A stretch of 64,000 nt of DNA, taken from Trissonchulus latispiculum (taxonomy: Eukaryota > Nematoda > Enoplea > Enoplida > Ironidae). Below are positions 24,301-31,800 of the stretch, one piece after another; the first letter of the stretch is position 1, and each line of letters begins with the position of its first letter. Below the pieces are notes generated by a model. That model did no database searches and was not told the DNA's origin. It saw only the letters and a program-made list of their open reading frames with translations. Both the position numbers and the translations under genes were made by a program. The stretch spans positions 1 through 64,000 of the forward strand of contig JASAND010000874.1 of NCBI GenBank assembly GCA_030248195.1, given 5' to 3'.

Positions 24301-25346
24301 GGTACGGGGTCCAAACGGGGGTCGCTCACTGCTTTGCATAATTACACGTTATAATTAACCGAGGCCTTATTTGGGAACAGGGTGCAAGCGTGTATGTTTA
24401 ACATATGCATGTAGAAAACATACTAAGCGACTGAGCGACCCCCGTTTGGAACTATGTACCCATATAGGGGCGGTGTGAGAGGGGGTCAATTTGTGGGGGG
24501 GGGGGTTAGCCGATAGCGCGCATAGCATAGTTTTTGCTCTGATAACAGAGAGCCTGCCTGTTGTCATACTCTTATCTATTATGTACTCTTGGTTTAAGTT
24601 ATTGCTTAAAACTGTAGATTTGTAAGTGTTACAGTACTAAGTATTAACCTGTTTGTCATATCTGTAAATTAGCAAGTAAAATAGAACTACAAAGATAGCG
24701 GTTGTGCTTAAAACCACCGGTTTTTCCTTCTTGCTGTCAGGTCACTGTCGCCCGCCCCCTTGTCTTTTGGGAGAAGTAGGTCGTACGTATTTTCCTTAGG
24801 CCGACGTCTGCCATACTTTTTTGACTAGTTGTCAGACTAGTTTTGAGTTTTGCTTATACTGGAGTAGTTGTGCTTTTGTTTTAGGCGTACAAACAGGATT
24901 GTGAGACGTTTTCTACGGTTGTGAAGATGCTAATCAGGTGTGTATTCTGGCTGTGTAGGCAGTTTTTGGTGTTTACTGCTGGGTGAGGTTGGTGGTTGTA
25001 GTTGTGGTTAGGGATGGCTTGGGTGGGACGGGGGTGCAGGAGGCCGTGACAAGCGTCCACGTAGAAAAGGATTACTTGTCCGTGCGTAGTCCACACCTGA
25101 ATAATTCGGGCCAACTATGTAGTGTCGTTGATTGCTTCTGTGTCCGTGTTGGAGGGTGGTTGTGTGTGACTGTGTGTGTTTGTGTTTGTGTGTTTCAGCA
25201 AGGAGCCGTCCCTGGAGGAGAAGGTCCTCTCCAGTCTCCGGGAGAGTCTGAAGGAGATCGGACAGAAGTTCATGCAGGAGCTCAACGCCTTCGTGGACCA
25301 GCTCCTGGAAGAGACCACCACCTCCACCTCAGCCCACAACTACTGA
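6199..25346 (+). CDS. Periphilin-1-like RNA-binding protein (RRM + RS + periphilin C-terminal helices), 5'-partial
   Basis: Nine exons join in one frame: 6199-6327, 6742-6833, 16301-16592, 17121-17229, 18542-19435, 19798-20170, 21914-22188, 24885-24937 and 25199-25346. All junctions are AG/GT with matching phases, giving 787 residues plus a partial first codon. Numbering from the first full codon: residues 1-60 look like the second half of an RRM (RNP1-like KLFVALRF at 24-31, then FNNKEVLGSLIQITW); 75-105 are Gly/Arg-rich; about 150-235 form an RS domain; 235-629 are Pro/Ser/Gly-rich and disordered; 640-655 contain a Lys/His patch; 700-780 are predicted helical. The last part carries QDCETF, VVKMLI and EPSLEE in the order and spacing I know from human periphilin-1, where this helix pair self-associates and binds TASOR in the HUSH complex. 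RNA-linked chromatin silencing is therefore the inferred role, in the nucleus. The RRM start (beta1) and initiator Met are not found; the upstream exon may lie before 6.2 kb or outside the window. The RRM is not part of the human protein as I know it. Confidence 0.82.
6742..6833 (+). CDS. periphilin-like gene, exon completing the RRM (beta4)
   Basis: The acceptor ATTATTGTAG ends at 6741 and the donor GTGGGT starts at 6834. The exon is 92 nt, phase 2 in and phase 1 out. It encodes FNNKEVLGSLIQITWF, a typical RRM loop plus beta4, followed by a basic KDVRRYV tail. The first base of a Gly codon is left for the next exon, which starts GA GGC. The following intron is 9.5 kb, far longer than the others. 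Confidence 0.75.
7000..7215. other. GC-rich island inside the 9.5-kb intron, possible exon
   Basis: GC-rich sequence like the known exons, preceded by a GTCGTAG acceptor-like site at about 7004-7010. A reading compatible with the phase-1 junction on both sides would run from GATCC to a GT near 7080 (GSSSWICRSRFGASFCG...). The codon content is not convincing; it could be a cassette exon or repeat. Confidence 0.2.
7216..8165. other. Intron sequence, nothing recognised
   Basis: AT-rich intron DNA of the periphilin-like gene with no exon-like open frame or repeat that I can match. Confidence 0.5.
8166..8334. mobile_element. hAT-like MITE, copy 2
   Basis: Same family as 1393-1527: left end CAGGGGTGCGTATTCAGG, right end CCCCTGAATACGCCC. 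The flanking octamers TGGCAACT and TGGTCAGT are similar but not identical, consistent with an old insertion. Confidence 0.65.
8565..8913 (+). mobile_element. tRNA-derived SINE, 5'-truncated, 17-bp TSD
   Basis: An exact 17-bp duplication TACCAGTAATGGTGCCA lies at 8548-8564 and 8914-8930. The body begins inside a tRNA-like head (TTCGACTTCGGATCC, B box GGTTCGAATCC at 8600-8610), continues with a tRNA-unrelated region and ends in (CCTTTA)n. A second copy is at 22791-23150 on the minus strand with the full head. The long TSD indicates LINE-machinery insertion. Confidence 0.88.
8959..9715. mobile_element. Fold-back element, about 757 bp
   Basis: Left arm (about 8959-9170) and right arm (about 9450-9715) are inverted copies: for example AAGGTTGCCATTTG at 9102-9115 pairs with CAAATGGCAACCTT at 9488-9501, and the ends are GGGGGGGGCTACTAAA / TTTAGTAGCCCCCC. 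Middle about 280 bp AT-rich. No coding capacity. Confidence 0.7.
9716..12818. other. Long intron stretch, no gene recognised
   Basis: Only short open frames without codon structure. One clear inverted repeat, AACATCGATTTCTCAAAAAC at about 11498 with its complement at about 11585-11604, is noted. A T-rich tract lies at 10340-10480. Confidence 0.45.
12819..13118. mobile_element. CTGG...CCAG MITE, 300 bp
   Basis: Ends are CTGGCATTTTTTAG (12819-12832) and its complement (13105-13118). Flanks TAATG and TAATC agree in four of five bases. G- and C-runs sit near both ends, as in the other CTGG elements. Confidence 0.7.
13119..15824. other. Intron with G/C-run tracts at 13520-13850
   Basis: Homopolymer G and C runs at 13520-13610 and 13795-13820 look like decayed CTGG-type elements without clear ends. 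The rest (13960-15820) is AT-rich with no supported exon. Confidence 0.4.
15825..16203. mobile_element. CTGG...CCAG MITE, 379 bp, diverged
   Basis: The left end is CTGGGCTTATTCTAG and the right end GTAGAATGAGCCCAG (one mismatch against the left). Flanks CTGAT and CCTAT are not identical, so it is older. It lies 97 bp before an exon of the periphilin-like gene, inside the intron. Confidence 0.75.
16301..16592 (+). CDS. periphilin-like gene, Gly/Arg-rich and first RS exon
   Basis: The acceptor TGTATTTCAG ends at 16300 after a polypyrimidine/TG tract; the donor GTAACC starts at 16593. The exon is 292 nt, phase 1 in and phase 2 out. It encodes GGGGYSGRPYGRGGGGSSFRGG-type sequence in the first third, then HQTRYYDPVQKLRQRAR and SRSRGSSYSGSRSR at the end. 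RGG/RS composition is typical of RNA-binding proteins. A CTGG/CCAG MITE ends only 97 bp upstream, in the intron. Confidence 0.8.
16593..17120. other. Intron, nothing recognised
   Basis: 528-bp AT-rich intron between the RGG/RS exons; no repeat match found. Confidence 0.6.
17121..17229 (+). CDS. periphilin-like gene, short RS exon
   Basis: The acceptor TGCTTTTTAG ends at 17120 and the donor GTAATA starts at 17230. The exon is 109 nt, completing a split Ser codon and ending in phase 0. It encodes repeated Arg-Ser dipeptides (KSRSRSRNLERVFSRSRSP), a standard RS domain and a likely SR-kinase target. Confidence 0.8.
17389..17543. mobile_element. Small MITE, 155 bp, TSD CTTAG
   Basis: The terminal inverted repeat starts AGCCTTTTCA and runs for about 27 bp (GTAGAGTAGAG inside) with few mismatches. 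CTTAG is duplicated at 17384-17388 and 17544-17548. It sits in an intron. No coding capacity. Confidence 0.8.
17549..18541. other. Intron, nothing recognised
   Basis: The remainder of the intron before the long exon; a TG-rich tract at 18510-18540 precedes the acceptor. The short open frame at 18053-18367 has no recognisable product. Confidence 0.5.
18542..19435 (+). CDS. periphilin-like gene, long Ser/Pro/Gly-rich exon
   Basis: The acceptor GTGTGTTTCAG ends at 18541 and the donor GTAGGA starts at 19436. The exon is 894 nt (298 codons, phase 0 to 0) and unusually long for this gene. It begins with RS-type sequence (SRSPSFRHEH), passes through two proline runs (DEDIPPPPPPGPEEE, EEIPLPPP) and a nine-glycine run, and ends with LDRYKKSLVIQTSKRSFGG and the basic patch LPAKKRRSSSE, a plausible nuclear localisation signal. 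It is GC-rich with many CpG. The long open frame on the opposite strand is a composition shadow. Confidence 0.8.
19798..20170 (+). CDS. periphilin-like gene, disordered linker exon
   Basis: The acceptor TTGTTGTAG ends at 19797 and the donor GTGCGT starts at 20171. The exon is 373 nt, phase 0 in and phase 1 out. It encodes DLSDVFERGSDSKGG, a Ser/Pro-rich linker, and a short helix-prone end, EMDAIQNSAMADAVF. Reading through the donor gives a stop within eight codons, which supports the splice. The downstream exon resumes with GT GTT. Confidence 0.8.
20355..20434 (+). repeat. 80-bp interspersed repeat, mate at 56641-56719 (inverted)
   Basis: The block with CTGCAGTCACTAAGGCC, TAGCCTTAGTCC and GAGAGAGCCAATGGGCGC recurs almost unchanged in inverse orientation at 56641-56719. 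Confidence 0.8.
20652..21470. mobile_element. Fold-back element, about 0.8 kb, in intron
   Basis: The left end CTTCCCCTCAGTGTTTTTTT pairs with the right end AAAAAAACACTGCTTCCCCTT in the inverted sense, after which GCGC-containing blocks also pair. The match is imperfect. No exon-like frame. Confidence 0.5.
21482..21625. repeat. Cluster of GTGCAAATTGTAATTTGCAC palindromes
   Basis: Variants of the half site GTGCAAATT and its complement recur about seven times in 140 bp in both orientations, flanked by TTACGTGCAA at the left and TTGCACGTAA at the right. Non-coding, intronic. Confidence 0.65.
21914..22188 (+). CDS. periphilin-like gene, Lys-rich and coiled-coil start exon
   Basis: The acceptor CCTGTTTAG ends at 21913 and the donor GTCAGC starts at 22189. 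The exon is 275 nt, phase 1 in and phase 0 out. It encodes KKHKKHKKSKEKE, a run of eight prolines with six glycines, and then the charged helix RLPPEKLERLQDKRSQIEQ that leads into the periphilin-type helical pair. Confidence 0.8.
22374..22500. repeat. Left member of a direct repeat pair flanking an RT relic
   Basis: 127 bp (from TCATTTTAAACATTATTC to CATTTAGTATAAA) are repeated nearly identically at 23879-24023; the second copy has an extra 18 bp. The pair brackets about 1.4 kb with a reverse-transcriptase fragment and a SINE, like terminal repeats of a retroelement or a segmental duplication. Confidence 0.75.
22540..22618 (-). CDS. Possible first coding exon, unknown protein
   Basis: Minus-strand ATG at 22618, 26 codons plus one base (MATGRSSNSASDSLSMYDFE...), then a GTAAG donor. 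Codon content looks protein-like, but no downstream exon can be joined. It lies between the direct repeats and may be part of the same retroelement or a captured exon. Confidence 0.25.
22791..23150 (-). mobile_element. tRNA-derived SINE, copy 2 with complete tRNA-like head
   Basis: Minus strand; closely matches the SINE at 8565-8913 along its length, with the tRNA-like head at 23150-23082. The 3' tail is CACCTTTACC followed by a T/A run. TAAAAAAGGT-like sequence occurs at both 22777-22790 and 23282-23291, so the true insert may extend to about 23281 and include the interleaved inverted repeats. Confidence 0.85.
23082..23150 (-). other. tRNA-like SINE head (A and B boxes)
   Basis: Minus strand reads GGCCGAGTGGTTAAGGC (A-box region) and GGTTCGAATCC (B box) within 69 nt, ending GCTGCCAC. 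The acceptor stem pairs poorly and no clean anticodon arm forms, so it is a Pol III promoter-bearing SINE head, not a functional tRNA gene. Confidence 0.8.
23161..23262 (-). other. Interleaved inverted repeats, possible pseudoknot
   Basis: On the minus strand CGCCCAG, then CCCCATGC, then hairpin CCAGGTGCGTACCTGG, then CTGGGCG, then GCATGGGG. The first and second helices cross, which gives a pseudoknot. GTATATAACC/GGTTATATAC flank the set. It lies directly 5' of the tRNA-like SINE head. Confidence 0.5.
23540..23868 (-). pseudogene. Reverse-transcriptase fragment (YMDD box), frameshifted
   Basis: Minus strand: RYMDDLTIFND (RT catalytic box), IYPNSL, then a C-terminal palm/thumb-like part in another frame (FPHANSNFSNK). 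A frame change and stops show it is decayed. The order YMDD, IYP..L, LD..I, FP..SN resembles retroelement reverse transcriptases common in invertebrates; the clade is not resolved. It directly abuts the direct repeat at 23879. Confidence 0.65.
23879..24023. repeat. Right member of the direct repeat pair
   Basis: Matches 22374-22500 except for an 18-bp extra segment near 23973-23990. Confidence 0.75.
24173..24591. mobile_element. CAAGAGT fold-back element 1, 419 bp, TSD GTTTAAG
   Basis: Ends CAAGAGTACATAAT / complement; arms of about 150 bp fold on each other. Exact 7-bp duplication GTTTAAG at 24166-24172 and 24592-24598. Arms closely match those of the element at 27555-27970. It lies in an intron of the periphilin-like gene. 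Confidence 0.92.
24885..24937 (+). CDS. periphilin-like gene, conserved periphilin helix exon
   Basis: The acceptor TTGTTTTAG ends at 24884 and the donor GTGTGT starts at 24938. The exon is 53 nt, phase 0 in and phase 2 out. It encodes AYKQDCETFSTVVKMLI, the most diagnostic segment: human periphilin-1 has the same DCETF and VVKMLI blocks three residues apart. In the human protein this helix contributes to homodimerisation and TASOR binding (family knowledge). Confidence 0.85.
25199..25346 (+). CDS. periphilin-like gene, terminal exon with stop
   Basis: The acceptor TGTGTTTCAG ends at 25198; the TGA stop is at 25344-25346. The exon is 148 nt and completes the split Ser codon. It encodes KEPSLEEKVLSSLRESLKEI, then a second amphipathic stretch ending FVDQLLEE and the tail TTTSTSAHNY. 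It matches periphilin-1 in spacing (PSLE, then L..IG....EL..F). The intron before it has long TG/TGTTT tracts. Confidence 0.85.
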
Positions 25347-26830
25347 TCCCACCCACCTCTTCTCTCTCCCTATCTACTGTGTCTGAATGGACCTGTCCAT
25401 CACACTATGTTACCATTTCGGTTGTAGTTGGTGTTGTAAAATGCTGTTTGTATATGCATGTGCTGATATTCCTTGTTTTCGGGCTGTGCTTTCAGGTCGA
25501 TACTACCATAATATAGCAACAGCGTTTGCATCTCCTGTTGACTTTTTTGCTACTGTTGTCTGTGTCTGTCATCGACTGCTACTTCTCTGCCCCGATTTCT
25601 ATTTAAAATTTAAAACCCAAAATGATTTTTTCTGAAATTAGCTGGAGAAGGAGTCACTGCTCAATTTCAGAAAGGAGACGAAATTCCGGAATTGTGATAA
25701 AACAATTTCTTATTATGTATCAGGTTGCAGTGTGTCCGCTGGCTACTCACACTCACATGTTCTTTATGCATTCTTTAATTATGTTCATGCCACTGGCACT
25801 TGGAAAACTGTCAAATCTACAAATTATTATTATAGCTAAGCAAAGTAGGTAGGTCTTTTCTGTTTTTGCTGTTGATATTGTTTGTGCATGCTCTTACTAC
25901 ATTCTATACAATATACATGTACTGTATATGTTTGCAATGATATATTGTGTGATTTCATAGTCAAGTATTCTGGCTGGTTATGTTTGCATGCTTATGTTGT
26001 TTACTCATTTTCACTATACTTAATTGAGATACTGTTGCTGCAATGTGCATGTGTCTGTCCATACTGAATGATATACAATTTGGTAAGTGCCAATCTATCC
26101 TGTACCTTCTGGAAAACATTTATGAGGTGCATTGCGACGTCCCCGTCCCCCTACAAAATCGTTTATTTCTCTTTCTAACTGTTGATAGGATTGACCGACG
26201 TTTGCCTTCTTTTCTCCGCTTCTGCAGACGTGTGGATTTGTCTCTTCTTTCAAACTGGACAGAATTTGCGTTTTTTTGCTGAGACCTGTTCCTTTGGTTT
26301 TGGTAATTTCGTATAATTGTTTATGTATATACATACGTAGGTTACTTATTTCACTTGGCAGTGCTTTCTGTATGTCTTAATTTTCTTACATATATGTGTA
26401 CTCGTACTGATTACTAATGTATGCATATGTATGTATATTTTCTTTGAGTAATATTATGTTTTATTTTGCTAATTTACTGTACGTATATATGAACATTCAG
26501 TTTTGGTATCCTCTTGTGCTTGTAATGTATGTAGAACGTGAAAACGCCTGATACGTTTTGTATTTAGTAGCACCTTTCGCTAGCCATTCGTATTGCTTTG
26601 TAAGTTTTGTTCAGCTGATTGTATTTGCTGCTCCAAAATCGGAAACTTTTTGATCATTTTCTGGATCTATTTATATTTTTGGGGTATTGTTGTGGTATGT
26701 ATATATCTAGTTTAATGTGTGTGATTGTGAATTGTAATTGCAATGTAATGTCATTTTGATTTTAATAATACATGTTAATTTTATCCTTTAATATATACCT
26801 ATTTATTTAAGTTTTTATTTTTGTATTTAC
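25347..26830 (+). other. T-rich 3' flank of the periphilin-like gene
   Basis: Probable 3' untranslated and downstream sequence, T-rich, with many ATGTATAT motifs and no clear AATAAA. Open frames here have no codon structure. Confidence 0.45.
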
Positions 26831-27013
26831 ATTTTAGTGTTTGGATTTGTAGTGTCTTGGGTGGCAGCTCAGAGGCTGTTGCTGCCGCCGAAGTGCGCAG
26901 TGCTGCCTGGGGTTGTCTGGGAACAGTCCCTCCCTACGCCGATCTAAACTATCCATTTCCTTCTTCATTGCCTCAAAAACTGTTTCGGAACTGAATATAT
27001 ATATACGTTGTAT

Positions 27014-27459
27014 CAAGAGTATATAATGAGGAAGAGTGGGAAGCTTGGCTCTTCCGAATAGAATTGGCTTGCGAGATGATCGGTACATTAAGGCCGAAAT
27101 CTTGGGGGGGTCCCACTTACCATTGTTCATCATGTGTTTGTATGCGTTTGAACTAAACTGAGATACACGTATAAGGATTGCGGTAGCTAAGTAGCCAATC
27201 AAATGCATTTCATTCAATCGCATAAGCAGACGCTTTACAACGCTAAGTGGGACCTCCTCCGAGATCTCGGTGGGATCCCTTTATACACGTTTATATATTT
27301 AACATAAGGCAGTCGATTAGTCAGTCAGTTCAAACGCATATCAACACATGATGAACAATGATACCTCCCGAGATTTCGGCCTTAGTGCGCCGAGCATCTC
27401 GTAAGCCATTTCCGTTAGGAATAGCCAAGCTTCCTACTCTTTCTCATTATATACTCTTG
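27014..27459. mobile_element. CAAGAGT fold-back element 2, 446 bp, TSD GTTGTAT
   Basis: Ends CAAGAGTATATAATGAG and complement; arms about 130 bp (shared AAGGCCGAAATCT, GTTCATCATGTGTT). Exact 7-bp duplication GTTGTAT at 27007-27013 and 27460-27466. The interior differs from elements 1 and 3; only the tips are shared. Confidence 0.92.
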
Positions 27460-27554
27460 GTTGTATCTATGTGACTGCTGTATTTTTATGTTTTATTTTA
27501 TTGATTATTTTAGAACTTGTAGTTTAGATATTAGCACTTTACACTGGGTATTGT

Positions 27555-27970
27555 CAAGAGTACATAATGATAAGAGTATGACAAGCCTAACACTCTATGC
27601 AGTGAGGGTTAAAACTATGCTATGCGCGCTATCGGCTGATCCCCCACGAATTGACCCCCTCTCACACCGTCCCTACATGGGAACGTGGTCCAAACGGGGG
27701 TCGCTCACTCGCTGAGCATAATTACACGCTGAAATTAACAGGGGCCCAATTTGGGGAGGGGGTTTAAGCGTGTATGTTTAACACTTGTATGTAGAAAATA
27801 TGGTCAGCGAGTGAGCGACCCCCGTTTGGGACTATGTACCCATATAGGGGCGGTGTGAGAGGGAGTCAATTCGTGGGGGGGGGGGTCAGCCGATAGCGCG
27901 CATAGCATAATTTTAGCCTTCACTGCATAGAGTGTTAGGCTTGTCATACTCTTATCATTATGTACTCTTG
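27555..27970. mobile_element. CAAGAGT fold-back element 3, 416 bp, TSD GTATTGT
   Basis: Ends CAAGAGTACATAATGA and complement; exact 7-bp duplication GTATTGT at 27548-27554 and 27971-27977. Arms include TATGCTATGCGCGCTATCGG and GACCCCCTCTCACACC, as in element 1. Confidence 0.92.
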
Positions 27971-27977
27971 GTATTGT

Positions 27978-29015
27978 TTCGGTAGTTGTGCTTGGTTTTG
28001 TTGTTGTAGTTGTAGTAGCTTGTTTAGTCTTACAATGTGGTTGATTTTTGTGAATTGTATGTTTGATTTGATCGTTTCTATTAAACATGGGTGTCTTCTC
28101 TTCTTTTCTACAGTTGGATAAGTGCCTCAGTTGAAAGGGGTCGCGAGTAGAGTTGGGGCCGGTTCCAATTTTCATAACCATAACTTTTCAAGGCATGAAA
28201 ACAGAAAATCAGAAATTTCAGAATAAAGCGTCGATACTTTTCCTATATACAATAGGTTTTTCAAGCATGTGCAGGAAAGGAAGTTTTGGGGTGGGTGAAC
28301 CGGCAGCAAAGGCCGCCGAAAAACCGGATTTTTTCGCTTTTTTGCCCGGGGGGGGTGAAAATCCCCAAGCACATGTATGGTTATAATTTTTAATAACAAA
28401 GCAAAATGGTAATGTCACCAGTTTATCAAATTTTAATTTAATTCAAATAAACTATCTAGCATCAAACCTGAAATTTATCTCGAATGTATACACCAATCCT
28501 CTGCTTCGATGAGAGCTGAAACGTGTTTCAGTCTCCTGAAAATGGAAGCTGGAAGTTTGTCTCGTCTTCAGTGGGAGCTGAAGCTGTTCCATTTCCAGTT
28601 CAGGCTCAAAATCTATTACAGTTTCAGCCTTAGTTTCAATTCCAGTTATTGTATCTTCATTTTCACTTTTAGTTTTTCTTAATTACATGTCAGTTTTCCC
28701 TTTCAGTTTAAATGAAACTAGATTTTTTAGTTTCAACTTTAGTTACTAGCTTAAGGGGGGGGGTCGCCGGTCGCGATTTTTCGACCATCTCCGATTTTTC
28801 TCATTTTTACACATTTTGTAGTCCTCATGGGTCTGCAAAACAAGACAAGTGCGTTTGTTTCAAAACTTTTCCTATCATTCACTACAGCTCTTCAAAAGTG
28901 ACCCCGACGTGTGTTAAACATAGGAAAATGAAAAAAGTTAGGAAAATTTTTCTGGAGCGCTGTGTAAGAGCAAATCGGCTACCACTTGTTGTAAACCTAA
29001 CTTGGACTAGATAAA
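27978..29015. other. Intergenic, no gene recognised
   Basis: AT-rich with a CTGAAAC/GTTTCAG-rich tract at 28500-28740; nothing matches a gene. Confidence 0.4.
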
Positions 29016-29022
29016 GTGCTAA

Positions 29023-29820
29023 CAAGAGTGCATAATTGCACTATATATTAGAAGAAGAGTAAGCCACTAGAGGGCTTCTCTTCTTGGCATTGCGTAACGG
29101 TGCTCCGACCACAATACGCGAATGTTCCCCCATTTGGTGGGGGGGTCGACAAGCATACCCCCTCCCCGTTTGGTGGGGGGGGGGGTATGCAAAAGGGGTC
29201 CCCGTTTGGTGGGGGGGGGGTATGCAAAAGGGGTCCCCGTTTGGTGGGGGGTATGCAAAAGGGGTCCCCGTTTGGTGGGGGGGGTAGGCAGAAGGGGGTC
29301 CCCGTTTGGGGGGGGGGGTGGCCAAGTCCGGCTGAACTTGGCTCAACCTGCTTGGCTGTTGGCCACCCCCCCCCCAAACGGGGACCTGTTTTGCCTACCC
29401 CCCCCACCAACCGGGGACCCCTTTTGCATACCCCCCCACCAAACGGGGACCCCTTTTGCATCCCCCCCCCACCAAACGGGGACCCCTTTTGCATACCCCC
29501 CACCAAACGGGGACCCTTTTTCAAATAGAACAAAAACTACCGTAATCCTCTGCTCTACCCCCCCACCAAACGGGGAGGGGGTCTCTGCAATCTGATTGGC
29601 TGTTGGCTACCCCCCCACCAAACGGGGACATCTTTTCTGCTACCCCCCCCCCCCCACCAAACGGAGGGGGGGGGTATGCTTTGTCGAAGAGAGCTACCCC
29701 CCCCACCAAACGGGGGAACATTCGCGTATTGTGGTCGGAGCACCGTTACGCAATGCCAAGAAGAGAAGCCCTCTAGTGGCTTACTCTTCTTCTTATATAT
29801 AGTGCAATTATGCACTCTTG
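29023..29820. mobile_element. CAAGAGT fold-back element 4, 798 bp, G-rich arms, TSD GTGCTAA
   Basis: Ends CAAGAGTGCATAATTGCA and complement; exact 7-bp duplication GTGCTAA at 29016-29022 and 29821-29827. Each arm carries a unit CCCCGTTTGGTGGGGGG plus TATGCAAAAGGGGTC about four to five times, inverted in the other arm. The many open frames are products of this repeat. Confidence 0.92.
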
Positions 29821-29827
29821 GTGCTAA

Positions 29828-31160
29828 TATATATCTATACGACGTTTTTTTCCGTAGGGTCGCTGATTTTATACAAATTTTCAAACTCAGGAGAAGTAGA
29901 TTTTTGCTCAAAATCGCTCTACAAATGTATTGTCCTGTCTTGAACTAGGTGTACACCTTTGGTGTACAAACTTCGCGTTTAGATATTAGCACAGTATATT
30001 ATTAGAGCTTTATTTTGCATATAATCAATCCCTGTCAGGCCTTTTCTGTAGCTCACAGTTTTGGTAGCAGAAATTCCATTTTTCCTCAAAAATCATCATT
30101 TTTCTAAAATTTCATGTTTGCTGCTTCGTAAGTCAATCAAATCTTATGGTATCTCAATAAAATTTGGCATGGTAATAGGCTGGCATAAAACCTACGTGTA
30201 CGTAAAGTTTCATGCCCATAGCCTGTGTTTTCCTCAGGTAACATAGGTACTACGATAGCATGGCGGACACCTCTGGGCAAAAAATGTCAAATTTTCAACT
30301 TTTTCAAATATAGCCATATTTTATGTCAAATTGAAGCTCTTGATGTGCTGAACCTTTTATCTGCTTGCACCAAGTCTCTACAAAGCAGTATGAGAAAGTT
30401 AGAGCGAGTTAAAGTTTGAAGTAAATGCCAGGCAAAAGAAGCTTTGCCAAATCGTCCAAACGCCGTGTCCCGCTTGTTGCTTGGCTTGTTACCTTAATTT
30501 ATGCGGCAATAAACACCTACAGGTAAACGCTTTAAATTTATCTATTTGTCATGCCGCAGTCTTTTGTCATTCTATGTGTACATTACTTCGAAGCCCTCAG
30601 CGAGGCACACTAACGTAAATAATAAATTGTAGGGATTTGAACTGCAATATCTCTAGGCTGGATTGACTCTGGACTCTAAAAATTTGTCTTGTTTTTGGGC
30701 ACATATTGGGATATATTATACCCAAAAATGACCGAAATCGGTGACTATAAAATTTGGTACCTGGCGACCCCCTCCCTTAAAAGACAATATGAATGACAAA
30801 TCTGTGCAACTTTAATCAATAGCAGCTACAAAATTCAGCTTTTGCAAATTTTAAATTTTTGCAAAAAAATTAGTTCAAGTCCAATTTTTAACCGTGAAAT
30901 CGGTCGTTCCAAATCCTACCGGTTCCGGTTCCAACCGGTTCTAGTGAAACCGGCTCTGTCACAGTGCAGTGCAATTTCCCCCCGGAAAAACTACATCGGT
31001 GTGGCTTTTCCCCCCGGAAAAAATACACTGTGCATTTCCCGGGGGGGGGGGGGGAATTTTGAATTGCAAATTAGGTTACATTGAGAAGAGTAATTGGCAT
31101 GGAGGGTATAAACGATTGGTCCCCGACGTGTGTTACTTCTTCTCAATCAAATGCGCTTCC
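29828..31160. other. Intergenic, no gene recognised
   Basis: AT-rich. Around 30975-31045 TTTCCCCCCGGAAAA-type palindromes recur, and 31081-31146 has a short inverted repeat ATTGAGAAGA / TCTTCTCAAT. Confidence 0.4.
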
Positions 31161-31163
31161 AGA

Positions 31164-31452
31164 TAGTGTTTGAGGCAGGCCGACGACTTTTGCTCGCCGG
31201 CCGGCTAATGGCCGACCGGCCGGCCGCCGGCTGGGATACAAATCACCTATCAGAAATTTACAAAATAAAGCAACTAAGCTTAAAATGAACTCCAAATCTA
31301 GTTATGCTAATTTTCTATGCTATGCTGTGCTATTTTTCCAAGATAACGTCCGAAAATAAATATCTTAGCAGTTATAATAATTGCACTGCAACGTGCTCTA
31401 GGCCGGTAGCCGGCCGGCCGGGCGGTGAAACCCCGGCCGGCCTCAAACACTA
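31164..31452. mobile_element. hAT-like non-autonomous element, 289 bp, TSD CTTCCAGA
   Basis: Ends TAGTGTTTGAGG and its complement; exact 8-bp duplication CTTCCAGA at 31156-31163 and 31453-31460. GCCGGCCGG blocks lie just inside both ends. A TAGNG start plus an 8-bp TSD fits hAT. Confidence 0.88.
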
Positions 31453-31681
31453 CTTCCAGATAGCTATCTACCATAAAGATTTCAACAATGCGACAGTGTG
31501 GGACGCGGACCGCGGGCACCCACGAAATTAAGTGACCGCAGTGGGTCGCGCGGGCGGATGATGGCTGGGACAAAAAACTGGACGATAATAAGAAAATCAT
31601 GGCACATAGAAATGTCTGAGTGTTTAGTCTGAATTGAATCCAAGGGTATGTATTTGTTTTCATGGCTAGGATTAATATTGC

Positions 31682-31800
31682 GCCGATGTCACGGTGAAAT
31701 TTTTCCCCCTAGAAATTTTCCACCCGCAAGAAATTTCCCCCCCGGAAAAAGTTCACCGGGGGGAAATTTCTAGGGAGAAAAATTTCACCGTGACATCGGC
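31682..31800. repeat. 119-bp palindromic element
   Basis: GCCGATGTCACGGTGAAATT at the left is repeated in complement at the right end; the arm of about 37 bp differs by one base. The centre has CCCCCGGAAAAAGTTCACCGGGGG-like inner pairing. Confidence 0.8.

Noticed and set aside
26834..27223. 129-codon minus-strand frame
   Set aside because: It largely covers an arm of the fold-back element at 27014-27459 and has no recognisable product.
29048..29595. Several long overlapping open frames rich in Gly, Pro and Trp on both strands
   Set aside because: They are produced by the GGTGGGGGG/TATGCAAAAGGGGTC repeat units of the fold-back element at 29023-29820; all frames look alike and none has splice or codon support.
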